Below, in pieces: positions 26,869-36,500 of a stretch of DNA of 64,000 bases. The DNA is from Lachnospiraceae bacterium (GTDB taxonomy: Bacteria; Bacillota; Clostridia; Lachnospirales; Lachnospiraceae), in contig JAFYBE010000016.1 of the NCBI GenBank assembly GCA_017540355.1, positions 62,001-126,000 on the forward strand, given 5' to 3'. The notes beneath the pieces were generated by a model, which saw only the letters and a list, made by a program, of their open reading frames with translations, made no database searches and was not told where the DNA came from. The translations under genes were made by a program, and so were the position numbers. Position 1 is the stretch's first letter, and each line of letters begins with the position of its first letter.

Positions 26869-27597
26869 CTATCGTTCCTCTTTATAATTCGCCATTTTCT
26901 TCTTTAGATTGGCAAAATACTTTGACTTTACACTGTGTTTTGTACTGTCGCGCATCAAAACCGACATCGGCCCAAGCTTGGCGATATACATGGTGTTCAC
27001 TATGGTCGTGGGGCTTATTATCTGAAAAACCGGGAAGCTGTACAGATCTCTCCAAAGCGAATCCAGAAAAGCCGTGGCCTGACGAATGGAGCCATCCGTA
27101 AGATGAACATCCACGCTGTATCCGTTACCTGAAAAATACAGGACGTTTTTAGCTTCCAAATAAAAGGTCTCATATTGGTTGCGAAGTTCTATCGTGGGTA
27201 TATAGTTCTCCTTTTTCTGGGTGATAATCTCATCCAAAACCAGACTTAAATCCGCAACTTTAATCGGCTTGTTCATAAAGACACAGTTGGGCAGCATAGG
27301 TCCCGACTGCCTGTAATCTATTGACGAAATGCAATATACAATGGGAGATAAAATACCTTTGTCCCTTATAGCCTTAGCTATCTGATAGGAATCACACAAA
27401 GGATCCGTAGAGTCAAGAAAGTAAACGTCATAAAGCATGGGAGATCGGAGTATGGCTTCAACCCCTCCGAAAGTGTCCGTGTAAAAGCCACCTGTTACAG
27501 GCAGTCTCTTATCCGATTCTCTGGACAATAATCTCTCCATCTGCTTGCGATCCCCCGGATCGCTGTCACACAAAGCAATATGCAATGATGTGTCCAT
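26869..27597 (-). CDS. LytTR-type response regulator
   Basis: 242 residues. An N-terminal receiver-like domain (IALCDSDPGDRKQ, probable phospho-acceptor Asp62 in VYFLDSTDP, lysine in VFMNKPIK) and a C-terminal LytTR DNA-binding domain (about 140-240: YLEAKNVLYFSGNGYSVDV, FQIISPTTIVNTMYIAKLG). The receiver lacks the usual MP-x-x-(D/N)-G after the Asp, so phosphorylation control may be altered. No LytS/AgrC-type kinase is nearby. Position at the head of MoxR-DUF58-transglutaminase, with 9 bp to MoxR, suggests that it regulates or is co-regulated with that envelope module. Confidence 0.88.
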   Translation of the reverse strand: MDTSLHIALCDSDPGDRKQMERLLSRESDKRLPVTGGFYTDTFGGVEAILRSPMLYDVYFLDSTDPLCDSYQIAKAIRDKGILSPIVYCISSIDYRQSGPMLPNCVFMNKPIKVADLSLVLDEIITQKKENYIPTIELRNQYETFYLEAKNVLYFSGNGYSVDVHLTDGSIRQATAFLDSLWRDLYSFPVFQIISPTTIVNTMYIAKLGPMSVLMRDSTKHSVKSKYFANLKKKMANYKEER

Positions 27598-27615
27598 TGT
27601 CTTACTCCCTCTTGC

Positions 27616-27909
27616 TTATAAAAACGCTATCTCAACCGGTGATACGATAAGAGCTATCACCAAAGCTATCTGAATAACCAATATAACAGGCATACCGTAC
27701 ACGAAATACCACTTGCGCGTCTTATGCCTGAAAAAGAACATGCCTGCTATGCTGCCTATACTTCCGCCTATTATAGCAACAGTAAAAAGAGTCGCCTCCG
27801 GAACACGCATCCCCCTCTTCTTCGCTCTTGACTTGTCTATGCCCATAAGAGCGAACCCGAGTATATTGGTAAACAGCACATATATTATCATCAAAAGTAT
27901 AACTTTCAT
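27616..27909 (-). CDS. DUF1294 small membrane protein
   Basis: 97 residues with three predicted transmembrane segments. Signature residues of DUF1294 are present: GIDKSRAKKRGMRVPEATL, the glycine stretch IIGGSIGSIAGM and FRHKTRKWYFVYG. Function unknown. Start ATG 27909 has a GGGGAG/GGAAG site. It lies 18 bp before the LytTR regulator and 45 bp after DUF5721, and is probably part of the same transcript. Confidence 0.88.
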   Translation of the reverse strand: MKVILLMIIYVLFTNILGFALMGIDKSRAKKRGMRVPEATLFTVAIIGGSIGSIAGMFFFRHKTRKWYFVYGMPVILVIQIALVIALIVSPVEIAFL

Positions 27910-27954
27910 AAAACTTCCACTCCCCTGATCTGTCGCTTACACACTGACATCCTT

Positions 27955-28419
27955 CTACGGAATAAGCTTATGTGCTACATAAGCATCCCACAGTCTGTCC
28001 GCTTCTTTATCCAGAGTAAATTCTTTATAGGCAACTCCGGTCGTAAGTTTAAGCATTCCCTCTGTAAATCTTATGTTGAGTATCAGATAATCAACGCTTC
28101 TTATGCTCTCTGAAAGGATATTGACGGCAAGTTCCGGATTAAGATACAGGACAATGTGCATCATAAGCGGAGTACGCTTGCCTTTGATAAGACCGGCAAT
28201 AAACGGGCGCATCTTCTGCCAAGGAGCATAATCATAAGGTGACTCAACTTCTCTTGTATCCGGGTCGCTTCCGTAGAATTCCTTATTCTCCGCCCCGTCT
28301 ACCGTGACGGTATTGGAGGTCTTAACAACTGCTTCCTTTAAAAGAAACATGTCATATGCATCCGTCATCAAAAGCGCATTCATAAAGCCTTTTTTATTAT
28401 CTATCTCAAAAATTTCCAT
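27955..28419 (-). CDS. DUF5721 family protein
   Basis: 154 residues, soluble, no signal peptide. The N-terminal pattern (KKGFMNALLMTDAYDMFLLKEA) and the central PYDYAPWQKMRPFIAGLIKG match my recollection of the DUF5721 family of Lachnospiraceae, whose function is unknown. There is no ribosome site before ATG 28419; instead an extended -10 TGTTATACT ends 6 nt upstream, suggesting a leaderless transcript. The next in-frame ATG (codon 13) has AAGG but would remove conserved N-terminal residues. It is probably the first gene of the unit running to the transglutaminase. Confidence 0.75.
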   Translation of the reverse strand: MEIFEIDNKKGFMNALLMTDAYDMFLLKEAVVKTSNTVTVDGAENKEFYGSDPDTREVESPYDYAPWQKMRPFIAGLIKGKRTPLMMHIVLYLNPELAVNILSESIRSVDYLILNIRFTEGMLKLTTGVAYKEFTLDKEADRLWDAYVAHKLIP

Positions 28420-28425
28420 ATGATG

Positions 28426-28434
28426 AGTATAACA
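28426..28434 (-). promoter_or_regulatory. Extended -10 promoter abutting the DUF5721 start
   Basis: Minus-strand TGTTATACT (TG-N plus TATACT at 28426-28431). Six bases separate it from ATG 28419, placing the predicted +1 at or next to the start codon. No good -35 is seen. Confidence 0.5.
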
Positions 28435-28538
28435 TATTTACCTCATCTTTACTCTAAAATATGTATGATAAAAGTTTCCGACATGGTATACTTAATCCTG
28501 TCGGGAACAACAGACAATCTATATTATAAGGTGAAATA

Positions 28539-28772
28539 ATGAGAGAAATGGAATTTAAGATGGAGCGAGCCGGTGTTGTCAAAGAAGGCGATCATGTGAC
28601 AGTCACCGAGGGAAGTCTTCCGAGCGGCTTTTTCTACTATACCGTTGATCCGTCACTTGCGATGTCTCCCAACGTAGCAAGAGAGGAGAGACTTAAAGTG
28701 GCGGAAGGAGACGTTGTCTCCGTAATTGAGAATGACCGCGGCTTCTATGTTACGGTAAGATTTGAAGAATAA
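28539..28772 (+). CDS. Hypothetical 77-residue protein
   Basis: I do not recognise this protein. It is small, acidic and beta-rich (GDHVTVTEGSLPSGFFYYTV, LKVAEGDVVSVIENDRGFYVTVRF), suggesting a compact beta-barrel such as an SH3- or PilZ-like fold, with no signal or membrane segment. Support for a real gene: AAGGTG ribosome site 6 nt before ATG 28539, a TATACT element upstream near 28488, and an intrinsic terminator starting right at its stop. It is the only plus-strand gene in the first 49 kb and is divergent from DUF5721. Confidence 0.7.
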   Translation: MREMEFKMERAGVVKEGDHVTVTEGSLPSGFFYYTVDPSLAMSPNVAREERLKVAEGDVVSVIENDRGFYVTVRFEE

Positions 28773-28804
28773 AAAAGGCTGTTGCATTTATTGCAACAGC
28801 CTTT
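28771..28804. terminator. Bidirectional intrinsic terminator
   Basis: A perfect 10-bp stem GGCTGTTGCA / TGCAACAGCC (28777-28801), extended by A/T pairs, with A-run and T-run on either side. It separates the convergent 77-residue gene and the degV gene. Confidence 0.85.
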
Positions 28805-28813
28805 ATATATACC

Positions 28814-29662
28814 TCAGTATACAACTATTATTCCGCCTTCGTTGGCATACAGTGAACTTAATCCCGAAGTATTCATAATGATATACTCCTTAAAATTCGT
28901 GCAGGACTTAAGCATATCCCTGACTTTAATCGCACCCTTGAAATTATTGCAGTGAGTGATTATAAGTCGTCTGCTCTTCATATCCGAGATAGTCGCAGCT
29001 TCTTTGGCTATTCTCTTAACCATGCAATCCCAGGCTTTCCTTAGACCTATTGCTCTGTCTAACTGTACTATATCTCCCATGCACCCTGCAAGCAACGGCT
29101 TGATGTTAAGTGTATTGGCCGCAAGCGCACGAAGTTTTGATAAGCGTCCGTTCTTACGCAATGTCTCGATATTATCAAGTACGAAGTATGTGGATATTCT
29201 GTCTCTGTAATTCGAAAGCCTTATGCATATTTCATCAAAATCGTATTCGGCTTCTTCAAGTTCCATAGCCTTAAGTGCCAAAAGACACTCACCGCCCGAT
29301 GCCGAAAGAGAATCAATTACAAATATCTGCTTATCGTCATGCTCCTCTTCATACATAGTCTTGGCCAGAATTGCACTGTTATAGCATCCGCTTAACTTGC
29401 TTGATATCGTGATGACATATATCCTTTTGGCCGAAGTGTCAAACTGCCTTAGGAAAAGATCGGGCGAAGGACATGAACTCTTGGGACATGTCTTGCTCTT
29501 GGCAATGCTTTCAAGAAAACTCTTGATATTTAAGCTGCTGTTATCTTTATAGTTCACACCGTCCACTTCCATTCGAAACGGAACAAGCGCAAATCTCTTA
29601 TCTTCCTTTAACGCTTTTGGCAATTCGCAGCTGCTGTCGGCTATTATCTTGTAATCACACAT
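28814..29662 (-). CDS. DegV family fatty-acid-binding protein
   Basis: 282 residues. DegV/FakB-type signatures: IIADSSCELP at the N-terminus, the fatty-acid carboxylate loop ITISSKLSGCYNSA, VIDSLSASGGECLLA, and RKNGRLSKLRAL with NIKPLLAG. FakB proteins present fatty acids to the kinase FakA; no fakA is in the window, and Clostridia encode several DegV paralogues, so the ligand is unknown. Start ATG 29662 has GGAGG. The promoter is TTTACA-N17-TACTAT (29744-29772), and a small perfect hairpin lies in the leader. Confidence 0.92.
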   Translation of the reverse strand: MCDYKIIADSSCELPKALKEDKRFALVPFRMEVDGVNYKDNSSLNIKSFLESIAKSKTCPKSSCPSPDLFLRQFDTSAKRIYVITISSKLSGCYNSAILAKTMYEEEHDDKQIFVIDSLSASGGECLLALKAMELEEAEYDFDEICIRLSNYRDRISTYFVLDNIETLRKNGRLSKLRALAANTLNIKPLLAGCMGDIVQLDRAIGLRKAWDCMVKRIAKEAATISDMKSRRLIITHCNNFKGAIKVRDMLKSCTNFKEYIIMNTSGLSSLYANEGGIIVVY

Positions 29663-29690
29663 ACCGGTATTCCTCCGTAGAATATTTATA

Positions 29691-29709
29691 CAATCAGAGA
29701 GACTGATTG
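29691..29709. repeat. Hairpin in the degV leader
   Basis: CAATCAG, 5-nt loop, CTGATTG: a perfect 7-bp stem between the predicted transcription start and the degV ribosome site. It is not a terminator (no U-run). Role unknown. Confidence 0.5.
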
Positions 29710-29743
29710 CGTCGACCTCGTGATGTAGTTTTCTATACTATGT

Positions 29744-29772
29744 ATAGTAGCATTAAATATCTCGCTTGTAAA
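29744..29772 (-). promoter_or_regulatory. Promoter of degV
   Basis: Minus strand TTTACA (29767-29772), 17-bp spacer, TACTAT (29744-29749). The -10 overlaps a palindrome CTATACTATGTATAG. Confidence 0.6.
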
Positions 29773-29809
29773 TACCAAATTTGTCTGTGACCAAAACTCA
29801 GTCAAACTG

Positions 29810-32149
29810 TTAAAAAGACCATTCGCGATTTGCTGAACTGCTGCTTGAAGCCCCTCCTCCTCTTTTTACGACCATCTGAGCAGGCTTTTTACCTGCAGCC
29901 TTTTTTGCAACAGAAGCCTTGGTTATGCGCTCCTTCTTTTTCGGAGGCGTCGACTGATTGGCTTCTTTCTCAGCATCCAGCTTTGCTTCAAGTTTTCCTA
30001 TAGAACTCGCTGTGATTATTCTCTGCACATATGGCATGTCAGCATTCAGCGGACGAAGTGATGACATAAACTCCGCTCCGTACTTTCTGATCTTACCCAT
30101 CGTAGTATGAGGGTCTTTATGATCGGCAAGATAATCGTTAGAGGCCTTCCTCATAGCTCTGTACAGATCATCAATATGCTTGGCATCAGCCGCACTTAAT
30201 TTATCATTCGGTCCGTACTTTTGCTCCAATTTCTCAATCTCATCTCTGACCGCTCTTAACGAACTGAGCATCCACTTGTATCCGCCGCTGTTAATATGCA
30301 GTTTTCTGTCAGTTTTGACAAAATCGTCCTCAATAAACTTAAGCGAATCCTTGTCTGCCGAAAGTGAATCCATGCTTATCGAAAAATTCACTCTTTCGTG
30401 TTCCTTGTCGATAGAAGCGGCTTCATTAAACTTAAGCGGTCCGCTTTCGTTGGGAACTCTGTGCTTAATCGAAGTTCTGATATCTCCAACCATTTCAAAA
30501 AGGTTGTATTTTTCGTGTTCTTCTCCATTTCTTTTGTCTCTGTATCTAGCTGTCATGGCAAGTTCATCCATCTTATGTTTTCCGAACTCATTGTCTTCGA
30601 CAACATCAATTAATTTTTTATTTACAGCTATTAATATATCATTCCTTCTTTTAATGCAGAGCTCTATTTCGCTGTCCTCAAAATGCAGATCTTTTAAAGC
30701 GATTGTCAGTTTTTCTTTATCTAAAGATCTTATCGCATTCAGTGCCGACCTGCTCATGACTTTCATCATTTCGGGAGGCGTAATGAATCCTCGTTCCCTG
30801 GCATCGTCCGCATTAAAACACCCAAACGATCTGTCGTTGTCAATTCCCTTTATGCCGAGGAATTTCATCTCACCGTCAACTTCCTTAAACTGATAAAGCA
30901 TATTACCCTGATGTCGGTCTGTATTGCCGCAGATATAATCCAAAACCTGAAGATCCGCTATCTGCTTAAGTACATTAGGATCGTCCATAAGTTCAGGATG
31001 ATCCCCAATCGTAAACAAAGGATCGTTTTGCTGTAAATGATTGATATCACTTCCCTTGACTGCTTCCTGGAATACGCCTTCTCTTACATATCCGTCATTA
31101 TCCTTTATATCCATCCTTGTGGCTTTGGCAACCAACGAACCCATTCCGAGCATGTCAGCGACTCTTGACATGCCTACATTTCTGTTCGGAATGTTCTGTC
31201 CGAGTGTAATGTTGCTGTATAGATGACTGCCGGAATACTCATCCGCCATACCTAAAACATCATCCATAGCATCCAAAAATGCCCGCCTTTTTTCGGGAGT
31301 ATTTGCTACAGCATCAAATATTTTTTCTGACTGATAGATATCTCTTTCCGCAATTTCAAGGAACGGAATATCAAAATACGTCCTGAATGTGTCAGGATCA
31401 TTAATCAGATCTTCTCTGCTGACTCTGGAACTGTCAGTTTCCAACTCTTCTCTGGCCATCTGTAAGCGATCCAGCGCATAAACAAAATTTTTCTTAGCAA
31501 AATCCCCTTTCGCGTCCGTAGACCTAAAGAACATACCCAGGGCTTCCGGTTTCATATCGTGTCTCTCACAAAGCGCCTTATGCATATCCGCAATTGAAAG
31601 AACCTGATAATCTTCAGTAAAAAAGCCCTCCGATCTGCCTGCAACTGTATTGATTGACATAGGGACACGCGTACTGGAGTTACCTCCGACCACCTTAAGA
31701 TCCGCTTCATCAACCATAAGTCTTACATCATCCGTACGTGCGGTTCTGATGATTGCAGGCAAAGTTGTCCTTTCACTCGGGCTCAGATCCTGAATTGAAA
31801 GAAGATCCTTATCAAGAATCTGTCTGATGGCCGTTACCGTTTTAAGCCTTGCCTGTCCGTATCCGCTTCTTCTGGACGTTCCTTTTCCGGAAGTATAATT
31901 GTTGCATTCTCTGATAGCATTAACATATGCATCATTAATCTCATACAGTTGGGCAGTACTAAGCACCGGAGCCGCGCTTATATCATTAGGATAATACTTT
32001 GCTATGCAAGCAGACAGCGCTGTCAATGCATCCGTAAGTTTATTATATTGCTTTGAATTAGTATGGCTCCCCGTATCAATTCCCACTAAGTTTGCAATCT
32101 CAATATCAAGTGCCTGGTTCCCGCTGTTAGATATACTGTTTGTCGGCAT
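29810..32149 (-). CDS. Large protein with a PI3/4-kinase-like catalytic core
   Basis: 779 residues, no signal peptide, no membrane helices. The central region carries an active-site pattern of the PI3/4-kinase-like kinases (the group that also includes HipA and actin-fragmin kinase): catalytic loop GNTDRHQGNML (408-418; Asp411, Asn416) and metal-binding GIDNDRSFG (435-443; Asp437), preceded by RNVGMSRVADMLGMGSLVAKA (323-343) and GVFQEAVKG (358-366), which may form the nucleotide pocket. The N-terminal 200 residues and the C-terminal helical region are unassigned; the last 45 residues are Lys/Ala/Ser-rich and low complexity. Strong AAAGGAGG ribosome site; own promoter; no co-transcribed partner. 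Protein versus lipid kinase, toxin or effector cannot be decided. Confidence 0.7.
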   Translation of the reverse strand: MPTNSISNSGNQALDIEIANLVGIDTGSHTNSKQYNKLTDALTALSACIAKYYPNDISAAPVLSTAQLYEINDAYVNAIRECNNYTSGKGTSRRSGYGQARLKTVTAIRQILDKDLLSIQDLSPSERTTLPAIIRTARTDDVRLMVDEADLKVVGGNSSTRVPMSINTVAGRSEGFFTEDYQVLSIADMHKALCERHDMKPEALGMFFRSTDAKGDFAKKNFVYALDRLQMAREELETDSSRVSREDLINDPDTFRTYFDIPFLEIAERDIYQSEKIFDAVANTPEKRRAFLDAMDDVLGMADEYSGSHLYSNITLGQNIPNRNVGMSRVADMLGMGSLVAKATRMDIKDNDGYVREGVFQEAVKGSDINHLQQNDPLFTIGDHPELMDDPNVLKQIADLQVLDYICGNTDRHQGNMLYQFKEVDGEMKFLGIKGIDNDRSFGCFNADDARERGFITPPEMMKVMSRSALNAIRSLDKEKLTIALKDLHFEDSEIELCIKRRNDILIAVNKKLIDVVEDNEFGKHKMDELAMTARYRDKRNGEEHEKYNLFEMVGDIRTSIKHRVPNESGPLKFNEAASIDKEHERVNFSISMDSLSADKDSLKFIEDDFVKTDRKLHINSGGYKWMLSSLRAVRDEIEKLEQKYGPNDKLSAADAKHIDDLYRAMRKASNDYLADHKDPHTTMGKIRKYGAEFMSSLRPLNADMPYVQRIITASSIGKLEAKLDAEKEANQSTPPKKKERITKASVAKKAAGKKPAQMVVKRGGGASSSSSANREWSF

Positions 32150-32208
32150 ATGTTCCCTCCTTTTACTGTATATACACCTTTATCCCTATGGCTGTGCGCC
32201 TTTATATA

Positions 32209-32235
32209 ATTATACAACATAACGGAAAGTTTTCC
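32209..32235 (-). promoter_or_regulatory. Putative promoter of the kinase-like gene
   Basis: Minus-strand TATAAT (32209-32214) about 60 bp before the start. The -35 position has no consensus but coincides with a short inverted repeat GGAAA-GT-TTTCC (32224-32235), a possible operator or activator site. Confidence 0.4.
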
Positions 32236-32287
32236 ACGCAGTACAATAACAGTTTTCTCAAAATATTCTTATTTCGGTGTGGATTAT

Positions 32288-33187
32288 TTAAAGCTGTGCG
32301 ATGACAACCGCGAAAAATACGAGTGCGCAACCTGCAAGTTCTATTCCGGTCATGGACTGACCGAGTATCACCCAACCCGCAAGTGCAGAAAAAACAGCCT
32401 CAAGGCTCATTATAAGACAGGCAAGCGTCGGCTTCACCTTCTTCTGCGCCACTACCTGAAGTGTATAGGCCACACCGCAGGACATAACTCCCGCGTAGAG
32501 TATCGGACCCGCACAGTCACATACAGCAGTCCATGTTGTAGTCTTTCCTTCAAAAATCAGTGCCAATACCGCACATATAAGTGAGCTGACGCCAAACTCA
32601 ATACTGCTTAACATTACGGCATCAGCCTTTGGGGCATACTTGTCAACAAGCATAATCTGAACACCCCAGATAAACGAACCGATAAGCACAAGACCGTCTC
32701 CTAACGACAGAGTCACCCTTCCCGTCATGCACATGAGATAGAATCCGATAAGTGCGATAAAAGCCGCAATCCATGCCTTCCCTGCTATCTTACGCCTAAG
32801 CAGCACTCCGTAAAAAGGCACAATGACTATATATAATGCGGTAACAAAACCCGCTTTGCCTACCGTCGTATATATTATTCCGAACTGTTGAAAAAGAGAA
32901 GCCGCGCACAAAGCCAATCCGACGAGGATTCCTCCAATCACGGTATTCTTAAGATCGGTTCCGATTTCCCATGCTGAATATGACACTTCCGTCATGTTGT
33001 TCGTCTTAAGTGCCTGTCTTTTTCTTCCGGCTCTTAATATGAGTATCACCGGTATAAGAACAACCGAACCGATACCGTATCTTATCGCATTAAAAGAGAA
33101 TGGACCTAAATAGTCCATTCCCGCTGATTGTGCAACAAAAGCCGTACCCCATATGATAGCGGTGATAAACAACGCTAGTACAGACAT
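32288..33187 (-). CDS. EamA/DMT-family drug-metabolite transporter
   Basis: 299 residues with about ten transmembrane helices in two EamA repeats (AIIWGTAFVAQSAGMDYLGP at the N-terminus; GLVLIGSFIWGVQIMLVDKYA at the start of the second repeat; YTLQVVAQKKVKPTLACLIM). Exports or imports an unknown small metabolite, commonly an amino acid or analogue. The gene begins inside the ridA coding region (13-bp overlap) with an AGAGG site, so the two are translationally linked. Downstream of carB-ridA. Confidence 0.92.
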   Translation of the reverse strand: MSVLALFITAIIWGTAFVAQSAGMDYLGPFSFNAIRYGIGSVVLIPVILILRAGRKRQALKTNNMTEVSYSAWEIGTDLKNTVIGGILVGLALCAASLFQQFGIIYTTVGKAGFVTALYIVIVPFYGVLLRRKIAGKAWIAAFIALIGFYLMCMTGRVTLSLGDGLVLIGSFIWGVQIMLVDKYAPKADAVMLSSIEFGVSSLICAVLALIFEGKTTTWTAVCDCAGPILYAGVMSCGVAYTLQVVAQKKVKPTLACLIMSLEAVFSALAGWVILGQSMTGIELAGCALVFFAVVIAQL

Positions 33188-33552
33188 GCTATAACCTCTA
33201 CCTCACATAATACATCCTTAGGCAACTGCTTTACCGCCACGCAGCTTCTTGCGGGCTTATTAGGGAAGTACTTCTCATACACCTCATTAAAAGCCGCAAA
33301 ATCACCCATATCCGCAAGGAAACATGTTGTCTTTACGACCTGCTCATAACCGCAGTCAGCGGCTATGAGAATTGCTCCTATATTCTTCATCACCTGCTCG
33401 GCCTGACCCTTAATGTCAGTTGCCTCCACATTACCCGTCTCGGGATTGATCGGAATCTGACCCGATGCATATACCATCTTATTGGCTACAATTGCCTGAG
33501 AATAAGGGCCGATTGCCGCCGGCGCCTTATCAGTTGAAATCTTCTTTATCAT
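33175..33552 (-). CDS. ridA: RidA/YjgF-family enamine/imine deaminase
   Basis: 125 residues, full length for the family. Signatures: AAIGPYSQAI near the N-terminus, VYASGQIPINPETG and the C-terminal PARSCVAVKQLPKDVLCEVE, including the conserved Arg that binds the substrate carboxylate and the Glu/Cys tail. RidA hydrolyses reactive enamines/imines made by PLP enzymes such as threonine dehydratase. It follows carB by 13 bp and overlaps the transporter gene. CAGGAG ribosome site. Confidence 0.94.
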   Translation of the reverse strand: MIKKISTDKAPAAIGPYSQAIVANKMVYASGQIPINPETGNVEATDIKGQAEQVMKNIGAILIAADCGYEQVVKTTCFLADMGDFAAFNEVYEKYFPNKPARSCVAVKQLPKDVLCEVEVIACLY

Positions 33553-33565
33553 AATTATCTCCTGT

Positions 33566-36500
33566 TTATTTTATCTCTGAATGATACTGCTGAAGTGACT
33601 TAACCTCAGCGCCTGCGTGGTTTTTAACGTAGCGTATTCCCTCGGCGGATGCCTTGGCTGCAGCAATTGTCGTCACATATGGAACCTTGGCCTTGATTGC
33701 CGCCTTACGCAAGTAACTGTCATCCTGCGCAGAAGCCTTGCCAACGGGTGAATTGACAATTAACTGAATGTCACCATTGATTATCATGTCGTTGATATTG
33801 GGCTGACCCTCATATATCTTGTTGACACGTGTATTCTTAACGCCGGCCGAATCAAGCACCTTGCTCGTTCCGTCCGTTGCAAGTATCTTAAATCCGCATT
33901 CATCGAATATCTTGGCTACTTCGATAACTTCATCCTTATCCTTCTTATTAACCGAGATAAGAACCGTTCCCTCTGTGGGAAGCTTACTCTGGATGGCTTC
34001 CTGTGCCTTATAGAAAGCTTCACCGTATGAAGATGAAAGTCCCAATACCTCACCGGTTGATCTCATCTCAGGTCCCAGGATCGGGTCTACCTCAGGGAAC
34101 ATATTAAACGGGAATGCCGCTTCCTTAACACCGTAGTTGGGGATATGCTTCTCCTTCAGATCATGTACCGGACTGGTCTTACCCGTAAGCTCGGATGTTA
34201 TTATCTGAGTTGCAAGAGGTACCATTCTTATATTACATACCTTGGAAACAAGCGGTACAGTACGAGATGCTCTGGGATTGGCTTCAAGCACGAATACCTT
34301 ACCCTTCTCTATAGCGTACTGCATGTTCATGAGTCCTCTTACATGCATCTCTTCCGCAATCTTACGTGTGTATTCCTTAATTGTAGCCACATTCTCCTCT
34401 GAGATATGTACCGAAGGAATGATGCATGCACTGTCTCCGGAATGAACTCCGGCAAGCTCTATATGCTCCATTACGGCAGGTACAAAAGCATGTGCTCCGT
34501 CTGCTATGGCGTCTGCCTCGCACTCAAGAGCGTGATTAAGGAATCGGTCTATAAGTATCGGTCTGTCAGGTGTAACACCTACAGCCGCTGCCATATATTC
34601 CTTCATTGAATCGTCATCATATACAACTTCCATACCGCGTCCGCCGAGTACGTATGAAGGGCGAACCATTACGGGATAACCTATTCTGTTTGCAATCTCG
34701 ATGGCTTCTTCTACATTAACGGCCATTCCGGACTCAGGCATCGGAATACCCAGCTTATCCATCATTGCTCTGAACTGATCTCTGTCTTCCGCAAGGTCTA
34801 TAACCGCGGGAGATGTTCCCAAAATCTTTACTCCGTTCTTCTCAAGGTCTGCCGCAAGGTTAAGAGGTGTCTGACCACCAAACTGTGCGATTACACCAAG
34901 AGGCTTTTCCTTATTGTATATGCTTAATACATCTTCAAGTGTCAAAGGCTCAAAGTATAACTTATCGGATGTATCGTAGTCGGTTGATACGGTCTCCGGA
35001 TTACAGTTAACGATTATCGTCTCAAATCCGAGTCTCTTAAGTTCCATTGCAGCATGTACGCAGCAGTAGTCAAACTCAATACCCTGGCCGATTCTGTTGG
35101 GACCGCCGCCAAGAATCATTATCTTCTTATTATCTGTTGAAGGGCTCTCATCTTTTTCAATGTTATAACTTGAGTAGTAGTATGCGCTGTTCTCGGTTCC
35201 GCTTACGTGAACACCTTCCCAGGCTTCTGTAAGACCGATTGCATTCCTTCGCTGCCTTATGTCCGCCTCGGGTATATCAAGAATCTGGCTTAAGTACTTA
35301 TCAGAGAAGCCGTCTTTTTTCGCCTTAATGAGCTTGTCATCAGCAGGAACACTTCCCTTGGAAGTAGCAACAAGTGCCTCCTCTTCCTCAACAAGTTCTT
35401 TCATCTGCTCTATAAACCAGTGCTTAACCTTTGTAAGACCATAGATCTCATCTACGGTAGCGCCCTTTCTTAATGCCTCGTACATAACGAAGTATCTCTC
35501 AGATGAAGGATTGACAAGCATTGCAAGAAGGTCTTCCTTGCTCATTGAATCAAAGCCCTTGGCATGACCGAGTCCGTAACGGCCTGTCTCAAGAGATCTG
35601 ATAGCCTTCTGGAAGGCTTCCTTATATGTTTTACCGATACTCATGACCTCACCTACGGCGCGCATCTGAGTACCGAGCTTGTCCTCTACACCTTTAAACT
35701 TCTCAAATGCCCATCTGGCAAACTTGATTACCACATAGTCACCGTCCGGAACATACTTGTCAAGTGTGCCGTACTTACCGCAAGGGATATCCTTAAGTGT
35801 AAGGCCCGTTGCAAGCATGGCTGAAACAAGTGCTATCGGGAAGCCCGTAGCCTTCGATGCAAGTGCCGAAGAACGTGAAGTACGTGGATTGATCTCTATT
35901 ACTATGATACGGTCTGACTTGGGATCGTGAGCAAACTGTACGTTCGTACCTCCGATGACCTGTACCTTATCTACTATCTTATATGCCTGCTCCTGTAACT
36001 TCTTCTGAGTCTCCTCGGAAATCGTAAGCATGGGAGCCGAACAGAAGGAATCACCGGTATGAACACCTATCGGATCGATGTTCTCAATAAAGCAGACGGT
36101 AATCATATTGCCTTCCGAGTCACGTACAACCTCAAGCTCAAGCTCTTCCCATCCGAGTACGGATTCCTCAACCAGAACCTGGCCCACGAGTGAAGCCTGT
36201 AAACCTCTTGCACACACGGTCTTAAGCTCTTCCTTATTGTATACGAGTCCGCCGCCGGCACCGCCCATCGTATATGCGGGACGAAGAACAACGGGATAGC
36301 CCAGTCTGTCGGCAATCTGCAAAGCCTCTTCAACGGAGTAGGCCACATCGGATCTTGCCATCTCTATACCGAGCTCGTCCATGGTATTCTTGAATTCTAT
36401 TCTGTCCTCACCGCGCTCAATCGCATCGACCTGAACACCGATAACCTTGACGTTATACTTATCCAGAATTCCTGCCTTATTAAGTTCGGAACATAAGTTA

